Positions 1 to 8,941 of a stretch of 64,000 bases of DNA are shown here, piece after piece. The position numbers and the translations under genes are program-made. The notes beneath the pieces were generated by a model. It was not told the DNA's origin and searched no databases. It saw nothing but the letters and a program-made list of their open reading frames with translations. Origin of the DNA: an uncultured Paracoccaceae bacterium (GTDB taxonomy: Bacteria; Pseudomonadota; Alphaproteobacteria; Rhodobacterales; Rhodobacteraceae); contig CANLPZ010000001.1 of assembly GCA_947493145.1 (NCBI GenBank), positions 1,392,501-1,456,500 of the forward strand. The letters are read 5' to 3'. The stretch's first letter is position 1, and each line of letters opens with the position of its first letter.

Positions 1-1
1 A

Positions 2-79
2 CGAGAGAGAGAAATTTCTGAAGTTAGCTCGCGATTCCGCGTGCAAGTGGTTCGTTCTGACACTTTCGCCAGACTATAA
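2..79 (+). CDS. Possible 3' end of a truncated gene
   Basis: An open frame runs from the left edge of the window to a TAA at 77-79 and gives about 25 residues ending in RVQVVRSDTFARL. The charged composition looks like protein, but the stretch is too short to assign to a family, and an open frame of this length can occur by chance. If real, its body lies outside the window. Between it and the DUF2853 gene there are about 175 bases in which I see no gene, only the Shine-Dalgarno of the next gene at the end. Confidence 0.25.
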   Translation, partial: REREISEVSSRFRVQVVRSDTFARL

Positions 80-254
80 CGCATTGCATGCTGATCACTT
101 TCACCTTCAATCCAAAGGATGGTCATCTTGCAGGTAAACCATAGGGGGAAAATTGTTCAAAAGTTTTCCCTTGGCGCATGAGGCAACTTGCGGATAACGT
201 GTTTCATACAGGCCAAATTGGGGCCCGGATTTCCAAACGGTGGGAGAACACAAA

Positions 255-596
255 ATGGGTAAAAGAGACGAATTGATCGCGCAGTACGCTGATGATCTGA
301 AAAACAAGTGTGGTATGACGCCAGATATGGACCTTTTGACAAAGGTTACTATCGGTTGCGGACCAGCGATCTATAATGCGGATGCGTCTACTGTTGCCGG
401 TTCTCAACCAAGCGAACTTGAGACAGTAAAAAATAACTTCCTTATCAAAAAATTGGGCCTAGCTGACGGACCACAGTTGATGGAAGCGATTGATTCAGTC
501 ATCGAAACATATGGTAAATCAGAGCGGAACAAATACCGCGCTGTTGTATATTATATGTTGACGAAACATTTTGGAAAAGAGTCCGTTTACGGTTAA
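255..596 (+). CDS. DUF2853 family protein
   Basis: Protein of 113 residues of unknown function. It matches my memory of the DUF2853 family, short cytosolic proteins common in roseobacters and some Bacteroidetes; the recognisable parts are MGKRDELIAQYADDLKNKCG at the N-terminus and the VTIGCGPAIYNADAS segment. No signal peptide, membrane segment or catalytic motif is visible. The ATG at 255 is chosen over an in-frame GTG at 240 because the Shine-Dalgarno GGGAG (242-246) overlaps that GTG and sits 8 bases before the ATG. The gene stands alone and is closed by a strong terminator. The family assignment is from recognition, not a search. Confidence 0.85.
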   Translation: MGKRDELIAQYADDLKNKCGMTPDMDLLTKVTIGCGPAIYNADASTVAGSQPSELETVKNNFLIKKLGLADGPQLMEAIDSVIETYGKSERNKYRAVVYYMLTKHFGKESVYG

Positions 597-617
597 ACGT
601 TGACTCAAACCAAACGA

Positions 618-645
618 AAGCCCGCGAAATTCGCGGGCTTTTTTG
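618..645. terminator. Rho-independent terminator, probably bidirectional
   Basis: A 9-bp perfect G+C-rich stem (AAGCCCGCG / CGCGGGCTT) with a 5-base loop is followed by a T run on the + strand. The complementary strand has a shorter A/T-rich tail. It lies 22 bases after the DUF2853 stop and just before the converging DUF1761 gene, so it can end transcription from both sides. Confidence 0.85.
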
Positions 646-647
646 TT

Positions 648-1043
648 TTAGAACGCTGTTAAAATCAGACCCGTAACAGCAGTTCCCAAAATTGCATACC
701 CTGCGTCGATCATCGTCAATTTCACAGGACGCATTCCATACATATTGTTCAACGCGATCCACGGCGCGATGAAAAACGCACCGATTCCGGCGCCGGAAAG
801 CAATCCTTTTGCCATATCGGTGATCCCAGAAAGCGCAAATACGTGACGCATCATTCCGACAACGATCAAGATAAGCAAAAATGAACCTAAATACATCAAC
901 GGGTTTTGTCCGTCTTCTGGTTTGCCGTCGGGTCCTTTTTTGATCCCAACCGCATCCATCCATGGATTTGCAAGCACACCATACCAAACGGCCCCAAGGA
1001 TCCAACATCCTGCTGCGGCAGCGACCACATTTACGAATTCCAT
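648..1043 (-). CDS. DUF1761 family membrane protein
   Basis: Small integral membrane protein of 131 residues with four hydrophobic segments (about residues 5-25, 48-70, 78-100 and 108-130). The GAVWYGVLANPWM motif after the first segment is typical of DUF1761 proteins. No function is known for the family. The ATG at 1043 is preferred over one at 1055 because GGAGGG lies 4 bases before it on this strand and overlaps the earlier ATG. It converges on the DUF2853 gene with the terminator at 618-645 between them. Confidence 0.8.
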   Translation of the reverse strand: MEFVNVVAAAAGCWILGAVWYGVLANPWMDAVGIKKGPDGKPEDGQNPLMYLGSFLLILIVVGMMRHVFALSGITDMAKGLLSGAGIGAFFIAPWIALNNMYGMRPVKLTMIDAGYAILGTAVTGLILTAF

Positions 1044-1100
1044 ATGTCCCTCCATTTATGTGTCTCTAATTATGCATGACACATGAATGAATACGAGACT

Positions 1101-1523
1101 TTAATTTGGGTTCGTTTCCCCCAACGCACAGATGATTGTCCATTCATCGTCGGTTACAGGTTGCACAGAAAGCCGCGTGTTGTTGACCAACGCCATATTT
1201 TTCAATCTTGCATCGTCTTTACACATGGAAAGTGAGACAGGTTTAACGAAGGGACGCACGGCGCGAATGTCGACGCAATCCCAACGTTCATCGTCCGTTG
1301 TGCTGTCTTGGTGTGCCGTTGCACAAACCTCAACGATTCCGACGATTTCTTTGTCTTTTTGGGAATGATAGAAAAAACCGAAATCACCTTTTTTCATGAG
1401 ACGCATGTTATTTCGCGCTTGATAATTGCGGACGCCGTCCCATTCTTCACCAACGCTGCCTTTTGCAACTTGTTGGTTCCAGCTCCAGGTGGAGGGTTCG
1501 GATTTAAACAGCCAATACGCCAT
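1101..1523 (-). CDS. EVE domain-containing protein
   Basis: Protein of 140 residues forming one EVE domain, a PUA/YTH-like fold thought to read modified bases in RNA or DNA. It opens with AYWLFKSEPSTWSW, carries WDGVRNYQARNNMR (the typical W-x-G-V-R-N-Y-Q-A-R/K-N signature), then GDFGFFYHS and IVGIVEV. It is the last gene of the leftward operon tsaD-gpsA-YciI-EVE. Its ATG shares one base with the stop of the YciI gene (TAATG), so translation is probably coupled. Roseobacters often carry this gene beside tsaD/gpsA, so it looks like ordinary housekeeping rather than a defence-associated EVE fusion. Confidence 0.9.
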   Translation of the reverse strand: MAYWLFKSEPSTWSWNQQVAKGSVGEEWDGVRNYQARNNMRLMKKGDFGFFYHSQKDKEIVGIVEVCATAHQDSTTDDERWDCVDIRAVRPFVKPVSLSMCKDDARLKNMALVNNTRLSVQPVTDDEWTIICALGETNPN

Positions 1524-1795
1524 TAACCAATCACTCTGTTCCACGCGCGAAGTTCAACAGATGCGAATAAATCTGCGGCTTTATATGGATCATTTTCGGC
1601 CCATTTTTCGGCTTCGGCCATATCATTGACTTCCACAACGATCAGAGAACCGCACATTGCGCCATTTTCGTCCAGAAACGGACCAGCTTGCCTGACGCAA
1701 TCAGAGGATTTCAAAAAAGCGACGTGCGCGTCGCGATTGGCTTTGCGGACGTCCAATGAATTTGGTCGATCAATTGCGATTAATGTGACTAGCAT
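1523..1795 (-). CDS. YciI family protein
   Basis: A 90-residue ferredoxin-fold protein of the YciI/YCII-related family (function unclear; some relatives act in dehalogenation or as small enzymes). Visible features are the DRPNSLDVRKANRDAHVAFL helix with the family His, the LDENGAMCGSLIVVE strand pair and the AEKWAENDPYKAADLF segment, where W-x-x-x-D-P-[FY] is the family hallmark. It starts 2 bases after the gpsA stop and ends overlapping the EVE start, so it lies mid-operon. Confidence 0.9.
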   Translation of the reverse strand: MLVTLIAIDRPNSLDVRKANRDAHVAFLKSSDCVRQAGPFLDENGAMCGSLIVVEVNDMAEAEKWAENDPYKAADLFASVELRAWNRVIG

Positions 1796-1797
1796 AG

Positions 1798-2763
1798 TTA
1801 TTCCTCTTTTAATGGGCGATCGAGCAACACACCCATAGCATCGTTTAAGCTTAATTCGCCGATTATAACTTTTGCAACGCTCGATGTAATTGGCATATCT
1901 ATGTTCTGTGTTTTGGCTATGTTAGAGACCGCTATTGCTGTTTTGGCGCCTTCTACAGTGATAGATGAATCAAATTCTGATCCTTTTCCAATAGATTGCC
2001 CAAACGCATAGTTGCGCGATTTTTCTGACGAACATGTCAAAGAAAGATCACCAAGACCCGACAATCCACCAAGTGTTATAGGCGTCGCACCGAAGGCAGT
2101 GGCAAATCGCACGATTTCGGCAAATCCGCGTGTCATCAACGCGGCGCGGGCACTCTCACCAAGCCCCATTCCCATCGCCGCACCGCATGCTATTGCAATG
2201 ACATTTTTCAAGGCTCCGCCGATTTCCGCCCCTGTCGTATCTGTCGTCCGATAAAGCCGTAGGTTCCGAGTAGAAAGCGCAGATTGAATTTCTCTACCGA
2301 CTTTTTCATCGGCGCAGGCCAACGTAACAGCAGTGGGCAGCCCGTTGGCGATATCGATGGCAAAGCTTGGACCCGTAAGGATAGCGGGTTGGCTTGTGGG
2401 GCAAATATTGGAAATCGTTGCCGTAGGACCCAATTGAGTTTTCAGGTCGATGCCTTTACAACAGGCAACAATCGATTTATGTGCGAATAGCGCCTTATTA
2501 GGCTCTAAAAACTGCGCAATTTTCTGAGCAGGAAGCGCAAGCAGTATAATTTCAAAATTTCCTATATCGCCAAGATTATGCGTTACCGACAGACTTTTCG
2601 GAAAACTAACTCCGTCTAGGCGCGCTTTGTTCATTCTGGTGCGCGACATGGTTTCAACATGTTGTTCGTCGCGTCCCCACAATGTGACCTGTCGACCCGC
2701 GCGCGCAATTGCAATTGCAAGCGAAGTTCCAAAGGCCCCTGCCCCAACGACGGCAACAGTCAT
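1798..2763 (-). CDS. gpsA: NAD(P)H-dependent glycerol-3-phosphate dehydrogenase
   Basis: Reduces dihydroxyacetone phosphate to sn-glycerol 3-phosphate, the backbone for phospholipids. The 321-residue protein begins with the Rossmann motif [11 protein letters not shown], has the KGID...PTATI region, and the catalytic-domain segment [19 protein letters not shown] that carries the active-site Lys. [15 protein letters not shown] and SRNYAFG are typical of GpsA. The frame is open far upstream, but [12 protein letters not shown] at 2763 is the family start, and its ATG overlaps the tsaD stop (ATGA, 4 bases). In Rhodobacterales gpsA commonly follows tsaD. Confidence 0.96.
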   Translation of the reverse strand: MTVAVVGAGAFGTSLAIAIARAGRQVTLWGRDEQHVETMSRTRMNKARLDGVSFPKSLSVTHNLGDIGNFEIILLALPAQKIAQFLEPNKALFAHKSIVACCKGIDLKTQLGPTATISNICPTSQPAILTGPSFAIDIANGLPTAVTLACADEKVGREIQSALSTRNLRLYRTTDTTGAEIGGALKNVIAIACGAAMGMGLGESARAALMTRGFAEIVRFATAFGATPITLGGLSGLGDLSLTCSSEKSRNYAFGQSIGKGSEFDSSITVEGAKTAIAVSNIAKTQNIDMPITSSVAKVIIGELSLNDAMGVLLDRPLKEE

Positions 2764-3854
2764 GCTTTCGCTCCTTTTTTTCCATGCCCGATGAGTGATG
2801 GGCTGGTGGTATCCAAAGGCCACCGAGGGCGCGCGGCAAGCGACATGTCGTGCATATGGCCAGCAGCAAATAATTCTAGGCCGGCATATGCGATCATCGC
2901 GCCGTTGTCCGTGCATAATGACAAAGGCGGTGCCAAGAAATCGACACCTAAGTGGTCGCAAAGCGAAATCAAATTTTCCCGAATGAACGAATTGGCCGCA
3001 ACGCCGCCAGCGACCGCCAAGACGGGCTCTTTTGGCGACAGTTCTAAATAGGTTTTCATAGCTCGTTTTGATTTCTCAACCAAAACATCTGAAATGGCTG
3101 TCTGAAAACTGGCTGCAAGATCATTTTGGTCGGAGATTGTAAGACCGCCATGTTGATCAACACAGGCGTCGCGCGTTCGTAGAACAGCGGTTTTTAGGCC
3201 GCTAAACGACATGTCGCACCCTTTGCGATCCAACAAAGGCCGTGGCAACGAAAATTGATCTTTATTGCCATTTAGAGCCGCTTTTTCAATTGAGGGGCCT
3301 CCGGGTTGAGGCAATCCGAGAAGTCGCGCAGTCTTGTCAAAGGCTTCGCCAGGCGCATCGTCGATGGTTCCACCAATTCTGACAAATGTATCGTGTGACT
3401 TAACGATCAAAAACTGACAATGTCCACCGGAAATAAGCAGCATGAGATAGGGAAATTCCACCCCGTGGGTCAGTCTTGGCGTTAGGGCATGCCCAGCCAA
3501 ATGGTTGACACCAACAAAAGGTTTATTGAGAGCGGAGGCCAAGCCCTTTGCAAACATAACGCCGGATAAAACGCCACCAATCAATCCAGGCCCAGAGGTT
3601 ACGGCGATTGCATCGACATTATCAAAATGGACATTTGCCTCATGCAACGCAGATTCAACACACACATCTAGTTTTTCTACATGTGCGCGGGCCGCAATTT
3701 CAGGAACGACGCCGCCGAATGCTTTGTGCAGGTCATTTTGACCAACGACACAGTTGGACAAAACACGAGCATCGCCAACGCACCCCTGAACAATAGCTGC
3801 CGATGTGTCGTCACAACTGCTTTCGATACCAAGGATTGTATAGTTCGGTTTCAT
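2760..3854 (-). CDS. tsaD: tRNA N6-adenosine threonylcarbamoyltransferase
   Basis: Transfers the threonylcarbamoyl group to A37 of ANN-decoding tRNAs (t6A), together with TsaB and TsaE. 364 residues, normal for the family. It opens with [12 protein letters not shown]; the metal-binding H-x-x-x-H motif is at residues 118-122 (HLAGH), and the ASKHA-type nucleotide-binding elements [12 protein letters not shown] and [11 protein letters not shown] follow. [14 protein letters not shown] near the end is the last conserved motif. First gene of a leftward operon (tsaD-gpsA-YciI-EVE) and divergent from hemD across about 65 bases that must hold both promoters. Confidence 0.97.
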   Translation of the reverse strand: MKPNYTILGIESSCDDTSAAIVQGCVGDARVLSNCVVGQNDLHKAFGGVVPEIAARAHVEKLDVCVESALHEANVHFDNVDAIAVTSGPGLIGGVLSGVMFAKGLASALNKPFVGVNHLAGHALTPRLTHGVEFPYLMLLISGGHCQFLIVKSHDTFVRIGGTIDDAPGEAFDKTARLLGLPQPGGPSIEKAALNGNKDQFSLPRPLLDRKGCDMSFSGLKTAVLRTRDACVDQHGGLTISDQNDLAASFQTAISDVLVEKSKRAMKTYLELSPKEPVLAVAGGVAANSFIRENLISLCDHLGVDFLAPPLSLCTDNGAMIAYAGLELFAAGHMHDMSLAARPRWPLDTTSPSLIGHGKKGAKA

Positions 3855-3918
3855 AGATCACGGGGCTTGCGATTGGTTCAACAGCAGGTAACATTCTGGT
3901 CACTCACAAACAATCCCG

Positions 3919-4614
3919 ATGCATATGACACGCCTGCTTCTTATTCGTCCAGTCAGACAGTCTAATCGATTTGCCAAACAATTGGCTGAGTCGGGCTGGC
4001 AAGGTGAAACCGTTGTTTCGCCTGTGTTGACGATCAAAAGTTGTGCTGTGAAAGATCAGATCGATCCAAGCGTTGACATGGTGTTTACTTCAGAAAATGC
4101 CGTGCAAGCGATTTCTCAGCTTGGCCCATTCAACAACGTGATAGCGTGGTGTGTTGGTGAAACAACCGCAAAGGCAGCGTCGAATCTTGGATTCATTGTT
4201 CGAAATGCAAACGGTGATGCCCATAAATTGGAAAATTTGATATTGGCTGAACGACCAAGGCAGCTGCAATTCATTCGGGGTAGAACTGTTTCTTACGATC
4301 TTAAAAAAAGTTTAAATTTAGCAGGAATAGAGACGAATTCTGTCGTCGCATATGATCAAATTGCCGCGAATTTAAGCGCCGAAGCGCAAGACATGATTAA
4401 GGGTGATCAACGCGTTATTCTTCCCCTTTTTTCTGTCCGATCGGCAGAGCTATTTTTTCAACAGGTTTCAGAACCATTTCGTCTGCACACTATCGCGCTT
4501 TCTGAACAGATTGCGCAGGTCGTTCCAACCGACGCAGTGACGCAATGTGATGTGACAAAGAAACCCAACGGTACGTCTATGATTGCGGCGATCAAATCGT
4601 TAGATGTCACTTGA
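3919..4614 (+). CDS. hemD: Uroporphyrinogen-III synthase
   Basis: Cyclises and inverts ring D of hydroxymethylbilane to give uroporphyrinogen III for heme, siroheme and cobalamin. 231 residues (229 if the ATG at 3925 is used; neither has a good Shine-Dalgarno). The sequence is divergent, as is usual for HemD, but RLLLIRPVRQSNRFAKQL at the N-terminus, VFTSENAVQAI, WCVGETTAKAASNLGF and the VLPLFSVRSAELFF-like segment match the two-domain fold. It is followed by the MIC60 and hemY genes, a synteny typical of alphaproteobacteria. hemC, often just upstream, is not in this window. Confidence 0.9.
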   Translation: MHMTRLLLIRPVRQSNRFAKQLAESGWQGETVVSPVLTIKSCAVKDQIDPSVDMVFTSENAVQAISQLGPFNNVIAWCVGETTAKAASNLGFIVRNANGDAHKLENLILAERPRQLQFIRGRTVSYDLKKSLNLAGIETNSVVAYDQIAANLSAEAQDMIKGDQRVILPLFSVRSAELFFQQVSEPFRLHTIALSEQIAQVVPTDAVTQCDVTKKPNGTSMIAAIKSLDVT

Positions 4615-4689
4615 GGTTTGCTTGAGCGTCGTTTGATTGCGCTTTAAGCTGAATGCATTTGATGCATGTTTGAAATAAGGGGATGCGAC

Positions 4690-5841
4690 TTGGCCCGCTC
4701 GAAAAAGAAAAATACTCCTGCAAAAAAAGCAGACGTTATTGAAGATATCGTTGAAGCGGAAATCGTAGAAACCGAAGAAAGCGTCGATGAGATTGCATCC
4801 GAAATCGAAAATAGCGTCGAATTCGAAGAAGCGGTCGATGATGAAATCGAGCAAGATGACGATGTTGCTATGCTTGAGGATGATGAGGTCGTTGAAAACG
4901 ACGTGGTAGCACCAACGCAAGAAACCGTTGTTGTCAAAAAGAACGGTTTCTTTTCAACGGTCGCTGGCGGCGCATTGGCGGCAGTTTTGGGTTTCGGAGC
5001 GGGACAGTATTTGGTTCCAGAGGGTTGGCCATTTCCAAACCTCGAACCAGTTAATCCGACGCTTCAACAACAATCCGATAAAATCGCTGAACTAGAATCA
5101 ATTGTCGCGACTCGTGTCGGACAAGATGATGTTTCGGCGTTACGTACGGATTTGACAGCAACTGTGAATACAGTTGTTTCAGACGTTGACCAAAAAATCG
5201 CGTCTCTAACGGATCAAATTTCGAAAATTGGCACATCTCAATCCGGCGAGGTCACATCGTCCGAACTTCAAGCTCAGGTCGCGGCACTGCAAGCGGAGCT
5301 AGGCGCAATCGCTTCTGATGCAAAAGCGCGCGAGGACGCTGCCGCTGCCGCGGAGCTTATCGCTGCGACACGCGTTTCCATGACTGGTGTGGAAACGGCG
5401 TTGGATACAGGCGCAAATTTCAGCGAACATTTGGATTCGCTAGCGAACTTGGGCGTCGCTGTACCACCAGTTTTGCAAGAGCTGAGCACGGGTGTCACGC
5501 CAATCAGTGAATTGCAAAATACATTTCCGTCGGCGGCTCGATCTGCGTTGGCAGCGGCACGTGATGGGGCAGGGGTTTCAGCTGGCGGAATTGGCGATTT
5601 TATTAAGTCGCAACTGGGCGCGCGATCTGTTCGGCCCAAAGAAGGGAGTGATCCCGATGCGGTGCTATCGCGCGCAGAGGCTGCGATCAATGAACAGCGT
5701 TTAAATGACGCATTGGCCGAAATTGATGCACTTCCAGATATCGCGAAATCGGCAATGTCAGATTGGACCGCTCTTGCGGGTAAACGACAGCGCGCAAAAA
5801 CCGCGTTTGACGCGCTTAACACTTCTCTCAATTCTCAATAA
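4690..5841 (+). CDS. Mitofilin/MIC60-like inner membrane protein (COG4223)
   Basis: Alphaproteobacterial homologue of mitochondrial MIC60, thought to shape inner-membrane folds and contact the outer membrane. The 383-residue protein starts with a Lys-rich patch (ARSKKKNTPAKK), has a very acidic low-complexity stretch (about residues 15-75), one membrane segment (about 87-107), a predicted coiled coil (about 130-230) and a mitofilin-type C-terminus. I place the start at the TTG at 4690 because AAGGGGA (4677-4683) lies 6 bases before it; the in-frame ATG at 4666 has no such site and would add eight residues. The hemD-MIC60-hemY order is known in alphaproteobacteria. Orientation is N-terminus in, bulk periplasmic. 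Confidence 0.88.
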   Translation: MARSKKKNTPAKKADVIEDIVEAEIVETEESVDEIASEIENSVEFEEAVDDEIEQDDDVAMLEDDEVVENDVVAPTQETVVVKKNGFFSTVAGGALAAVLGFGAGQYLVPEGWPFPNLEPVNPTLQQQSDKIAELESIVATRVGQDDVSALRTDLTATVNTVVSDVDQKIASLTDQISKIGTSQSGEVTSSELQAQVAALQAELGAIASDAKAREDAAAAAELIAATRVSMTGVETALDTGANFSEHLDSLANLGVAVPPVLQELSTGVTPISELQNTFPSAARSALAAARDGAGVSAGGIGDFIKSQLGARSVRPKEGSDPDAVLSRAEAAINEQRLNDALAEIDALPDIAKSAMSDWTALAGKRQRAKTAFDALNTSLNSQ

Positions 5842-5850
5842 GGTCTCGTG

Positions 5851-7317
5851 ATGCTTTGGTCTTTGGTTAAAATCGTATTGTTCGTTATCATCGTCGCCGC
5901 GCTGGCCTTCGGGGCAGGGCAATTGTTGGAAAGCAACGGCGGCGTGCTGATTGAAGTCGCCGGAACTGAATTCACGTTGGGACCGCTTCAATCCGTTGTG
6001 GCCATCTTGCTGCTGGTTTTGGTTGTATGGTTGGCACTAAAACTTTCATCGCTTTTGATTGCGACATTTAAGTTTTTGAACGGTGATGATACCGCGATCA
6101 CTCGATACTTCGACAAAAACCGTGAACGTCGCGGCTTCGAAGCTTTGTCCGATGGACTTATGGCGCTTGCTTCTGGCGAAGGTCGCGTCGCAATGGCGAA
6201 AGCGGCGAAAGCAGAGCGTTATTTGAACAGGCCGGAATTGACCAACCTTATTTCCGCACAAGCAGCTGAAATGGCCGGCGACACAAAAAAGGCTGAAACC
6301 GTTTATAAGCGATTGCTAAAGGATGATCGTACGCGGTTTGTCGGTGTCCACGGAATCATGAAGCAAAAGTTGACTGAAGGCGACACAGAAACTGCTTTGA
6401 AATTGGCAGAAAAAGCATTCGCCTTGAAACCGAAACATACCGAAACGCAAGATGTTTTGTTGGGACTGCAAGCTGAAAACGAAGACTGGTCAGGCGCTCG
6501 AGAAACGTTAAACGCAAAGCTTCAACATGGGGCTTTACCACGTGATGTGCATCGCCGTCGTGATGCCGTCTTGGCGTTGTCGGAAGCAAAGGACATTATG
6601 TTGAGCGGCTCAACGATCGAGGCACGTGAAGCCGCGATTGAAGCGAACCGGCTTTCACCGGATTTGATACCTGCTGCAGTTTTGGCGGCACAATCGTATA
6701 TAGAACAAGATAAACCGAAATACGCGGCGCGGGTGTTAAAGAAATCTTGGGACACGCAACCGCATCCAGATCTCGCTGCAACATTTGCGGAGATTGTTCC
6801 AGACGAAACGACCGAGGCTCGAATTAAGCGGTTTAAGGGTTTGGTAAAGTCGCAAAAAGACCATCCTGAAACCAAAATGCTTATGGCAGAGTTGAATATT
6901 GCGAACGAAGATTTCATGGCTGCTCGTAAGGCGTTGGGAACCTTGGTAGAAGACGATCCAACTGCGCGGAATTTGACAATCATGGCTGCAATCGAACGTG
7001 GCGAAGGTGCCGAAGATTCAGTCGTCCGTGGTTGGTTGGCAAAAGCGCTTTCTGCATCGCGCGGACCGCAGTGGGTTTGTGGAAACTGTCAACACATTCA
7101 CACATCGTGGGAACCTGTGTGTAGTAACTGCTCCTCATTTGATACAATGACCTGGAAAGTACCCCCGCAAGGCGAAAATTCCATTTCTGCGGCGACACAA
7201 ATGTTGCCATTAATTGTTGAGCCAGAAGTAGAAAATGCAGAAGAAATCACCAGTGTCGACGAAACGATTGCGTTAATCGAACCAAAGGTTGATGGCAAAA
7301 ACGGGAACCTTTCTTAA
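5851..7317 (+). CDS. hemY: HemY-like TPR membrane protein with zinc ribbon
   Basis: Protein of 488 residues of the HemY family, named for its place after hemD; in Proteobacteria it is tied to porphyrin synthesis or complex assembly at the inner membrane. Two N-terminal membrane helices (about 3-25 and 40-62) precede HemY_N and a long alpha-helical TPR region (about 100-390). A C-terminal rubredoxin-like zinc ribbon has Cys at about 410, 413, 424 and 427 (CGNC and CSNC), as in other alphaproteobacterial HemY. The ATG at 5851 is preferred over the GTG at 5848 by spacing from TAAGG. It starts 9 bases after MIC60 and should share its transcript. Confidence 0.9.
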   Translation: MLWSLVKIVLFVIIVAALAFGAGQLLESNGGVLIEVAGTEFTLGPLQSVVAILLLVLVVWLALKLSSLLIATFKFLNGDDTAITRYFDKNRERRGFEALSDGLMALASGEGRVAMAKAAKAERYLNRPELTNLISAQAAEMAGDTKKAETVYKRLLKDDRTRFVGVHGIMKQKLTEGDTETALKLAEKAFALKPKHTETQDVLLGLQAENEDWSGARETLNAKLQHGALPRDVHRRRDAVLALSEAKDIMLSGSTIEAREAAIEANRLSPDLIPAAVLAAQSYIEQDKPKYAARVLKKSWDTQPHPDLAATFAEIVPDETTEARIKRFKGLVKSQKDHPETKMLMAELNIANEDFMAARKALGTLVEDDPTARNLTIMAAIERGEGAEDSVVRGWLAKALSASRGPQWVCGNCQHIHTSWEPVCSNCSSFDTMTWKVPPQGENSISAATQMLPLIVEPEVENAEEITSVDETIALIEPKVDGKNGNLS

Positions 7318-7377
7318 CTCAGAGCAGGCCCTACTTTTTTGGTTTAGTTGTTTCGCTTAACCATTTGTTTAGCGATT

Positions 7378-7422
7378 CTCCCTGAGGTTGTTTTTTAGAA
7401 TTAGAAACAACATTTCAGGGAG
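7378..7422 (+). promoter_or_regulatory. Leader hairpin enclosing the manC Shine-Dalgarno
   Basis: The last 50 bases before manC fold into a two-part stem. CTCCCTGA (7378-7385) pairs perfectly with TCAGGGAG (7415-7422), and inside it GTTGTTT (7387-7393) pairs with AAACAAC (7405-7411), leaving a small internal loop and an 11-base loop. The outer right arm contains the ribosome-binding site AGGGAG (7417-7422), so the folded leader would block translation. This is read directly from the sequence; a role as RNA thermometer, sRNA target or simple translational brake is inference. Confidence 0.6.
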
Positions 7423-7429
7423 AATTATG

Positions 7430-8860
7430 ATGATCACGCCAATTATCATGGCTGGTGGATCCGGTACGCGTCTGTGGCCGATTTCGCGAAAGTGCTTTCC
7501 AAAACAATTTACAATGTTGTTTGACGATCAAAGTTTGTTCCAGGCAACTGTGCAGCGATTCAAAAGTAAAATTTTTGATCGTCCTATGATCATGACAAAC
7601 CGCGAGCTTCGTTTCATTGTGTCAGAACAGTTGGAGTTTGCGGGGATCGAACCAACACAAATTGTTGTGGAACCTTCTGGAAAAAATACCGCCCCACCGG
7701 TGTTGGTTTCCGCGCTCATGAACGAACTGACGCCATCGCAGCTTTTACTTGTCGTTCCAAGTGATCACATCATTGGCGATACCGATGCATTTCATCGAGC
7801 TGTCGAAAATGCGATGCCCGCAGCCGGTATCGGGCAGATTGTTACCTTTGGCGTGCAGCCAACGCGCCCTGAAACTGGGTATGGCTACATAGAATTGCCG
7901 CCAAACGCATTGGAGCATTCAGGACAATTTATTGACGTGCTTTCATTTGTAGAAAAGCCGAATTTGCAGGCCGCAAAACTGATGCAACAGACAGCTGACT
8001 ATTTCTGGAACACAGGAATATTTCTATTTCGTGTCGATACGATTATCGAAGCTTTTTCAGCATTAGACCCTGGAATGGTTAAATCGTGTCGCGCAGCGAT
8101 TGCTGGCGCAAAACGTTCCGGTGAATACTTGAATATTGATGATGAATATTGGTCGCAATGTTCAGATATTTCTATCGATTATGCCATCATGGAAAAGGTC
8201 GACAATTTGTCAGTCGTTCCATTCAAAAGCAGCTGGTCCGACCTTGGAAGTTGGAAATCAGTGATGCAAGAGTCGGATAAGTCACAAGATGGAAATGTTT
8301 TGCATGGTGGCGCGACCGCTATTGGTTGCACAGATACGCAATTGCGCGCTGAGGATGACAAAATCCAACTTGTTGGACTGGGATTAGAAGGCGTTACTGC
8401 GATTGCGACGTCTGATGCTGTTCTTGTTGCAAAAACGGACGACAGCGAACGTGTAAAAGAAGTGATCGAAACCTTAAAGCTAAATAACATCAAACAAGCA
8501 GAAGAATTCAATCGTTCGCACCGGCCTTGGGGATATTTTGAACAACTATCACGCGGTGATCGGTATCAGGTTAAACGCATCGTAGTAAAACCAAAGGCCA
8601 GTCTAAGTTTGCAAAGCCATAGTTTTCGCGCCGAGCATTGGGTCGTTGTCGAAGGGGCTGCCGTCGTAACCATAAATGACCGGCAAAAAAGGTTGACGGA
8701 AAACCAATCGGTATATGTTCCGTTAGGTGCGGTGCACCGCCTTGAAAACACCGAAGATACGCCATTGTGTTTGATCGAAGTTCAGTCCGGAAGTTACCTC
8801 GGAGAAGACGACATTACCCGGTACAAAGACAAGTATAGCCGCGTGGTACATGCGGCGTAG
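7430..8860 (+). CDS. manC: Mannose-1-phosphate guanylyltransferase / mannose-6-phosphate isomerase
   Basis: Bifunctional enzyme making GDP-mannose from mannose 1-phosphate and GTP, with a type II phosphomannose isomerase domain. 476 residues. The N-terminal nucleotidyltransferase has the pyrophosphorylase signature MAGGSGTRLWP followed by FPKQF (residues 7-25), LVVPSDHI and FVEKP. The C-terminal cupin (about 350-476) has RPWGYFEQL, PKASLSLQSH and AEHWVVVEG, with the metal-binding His/Glu set. Start chosen by AGGGAG at 7417-7422; ATG at 7427 is also possible. It opens the polysaccharide region, so GDP-mannose or a derivative (fucose, rhamnose) may enter that polymer. Also called cpsB or algA. 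Confidence 0.94.
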   Translation: MITPIIMAGGSGTRLWPISRKCFPKQFTMLFDDQSLFQATVQRFKSKIFDRPMIMTNRELRFIVSEQLEFAGIEPTQIVVEPSGKNTAPPVLVSALMNELTPSQLLLVVPSDHIIGDTDAFHRAVENAMPAAGIGQIVTFGVQPTRPETGYGYIELPPNALEHSGQFIDVLSFVEKPNLQAAKLMQQTADYFWNTGIFLFRVDTIIEAFSALDPGMVKSCRAAIAGAKRSGEYLNIDDEYWSQCSDISIDYAIMEKVDNLSVVPFKSSWSDLGSWKSVMQESDKSQDGNVLHGGATAIGCTDTQLRAEDDKIQLVGLGLEGVTAIATSDAVLVAKTDDSERVKEVIETLKLNNIKQAEEFNRSHRPWGYFEQLSRGDRYQVKRIVVKPKASLSLQSHSFRAEHWVVVEGAAVVTINDRQKRLTENQSVYVPLGAVHRLENTEDTPLCLIEVQSGSYLGEDDITRYKDKYSRVVHAA

Positions 8861-8941
8861 CGTTTCTTAATTCTGGACCTTGGTTGTGGAAACGTGCATG
8901 AAAAGCGCGGAATAAACGTTAACAATCGAAGAGCCCAAAAG

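Noticed and set aside
499..1008. 169-codon open frame on the minus strand
   Set aside because: It overlaps the DUF1761 gene in another frame and reads through the terminator at 618-645; Arg/Cys-rich non-protein-like composition.
2764..2961. 66-residue N-terminal extension of GpsA
   Set aside because: It lies inside tsaD, is Arg/Cys-rich, and the Rossmann motif of GpsA normally starts at residue 5-7 as with the ATG at 2763.
4644..4937. Long Ser/Thr-rich open frame on the minus strand
   Set aside because: It is the antisense of the acidic tail of the MIC60 gene; the low-complexity composition follows from GAA/GAT codons on the other strand.
5274..5831. 185-codon minus-strand frame inside the MIC60 gene
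   Set aside because: Shadow of the MIC60 frame; Ala/Ser-rich with no conserved motif and no ribosome-binding site.
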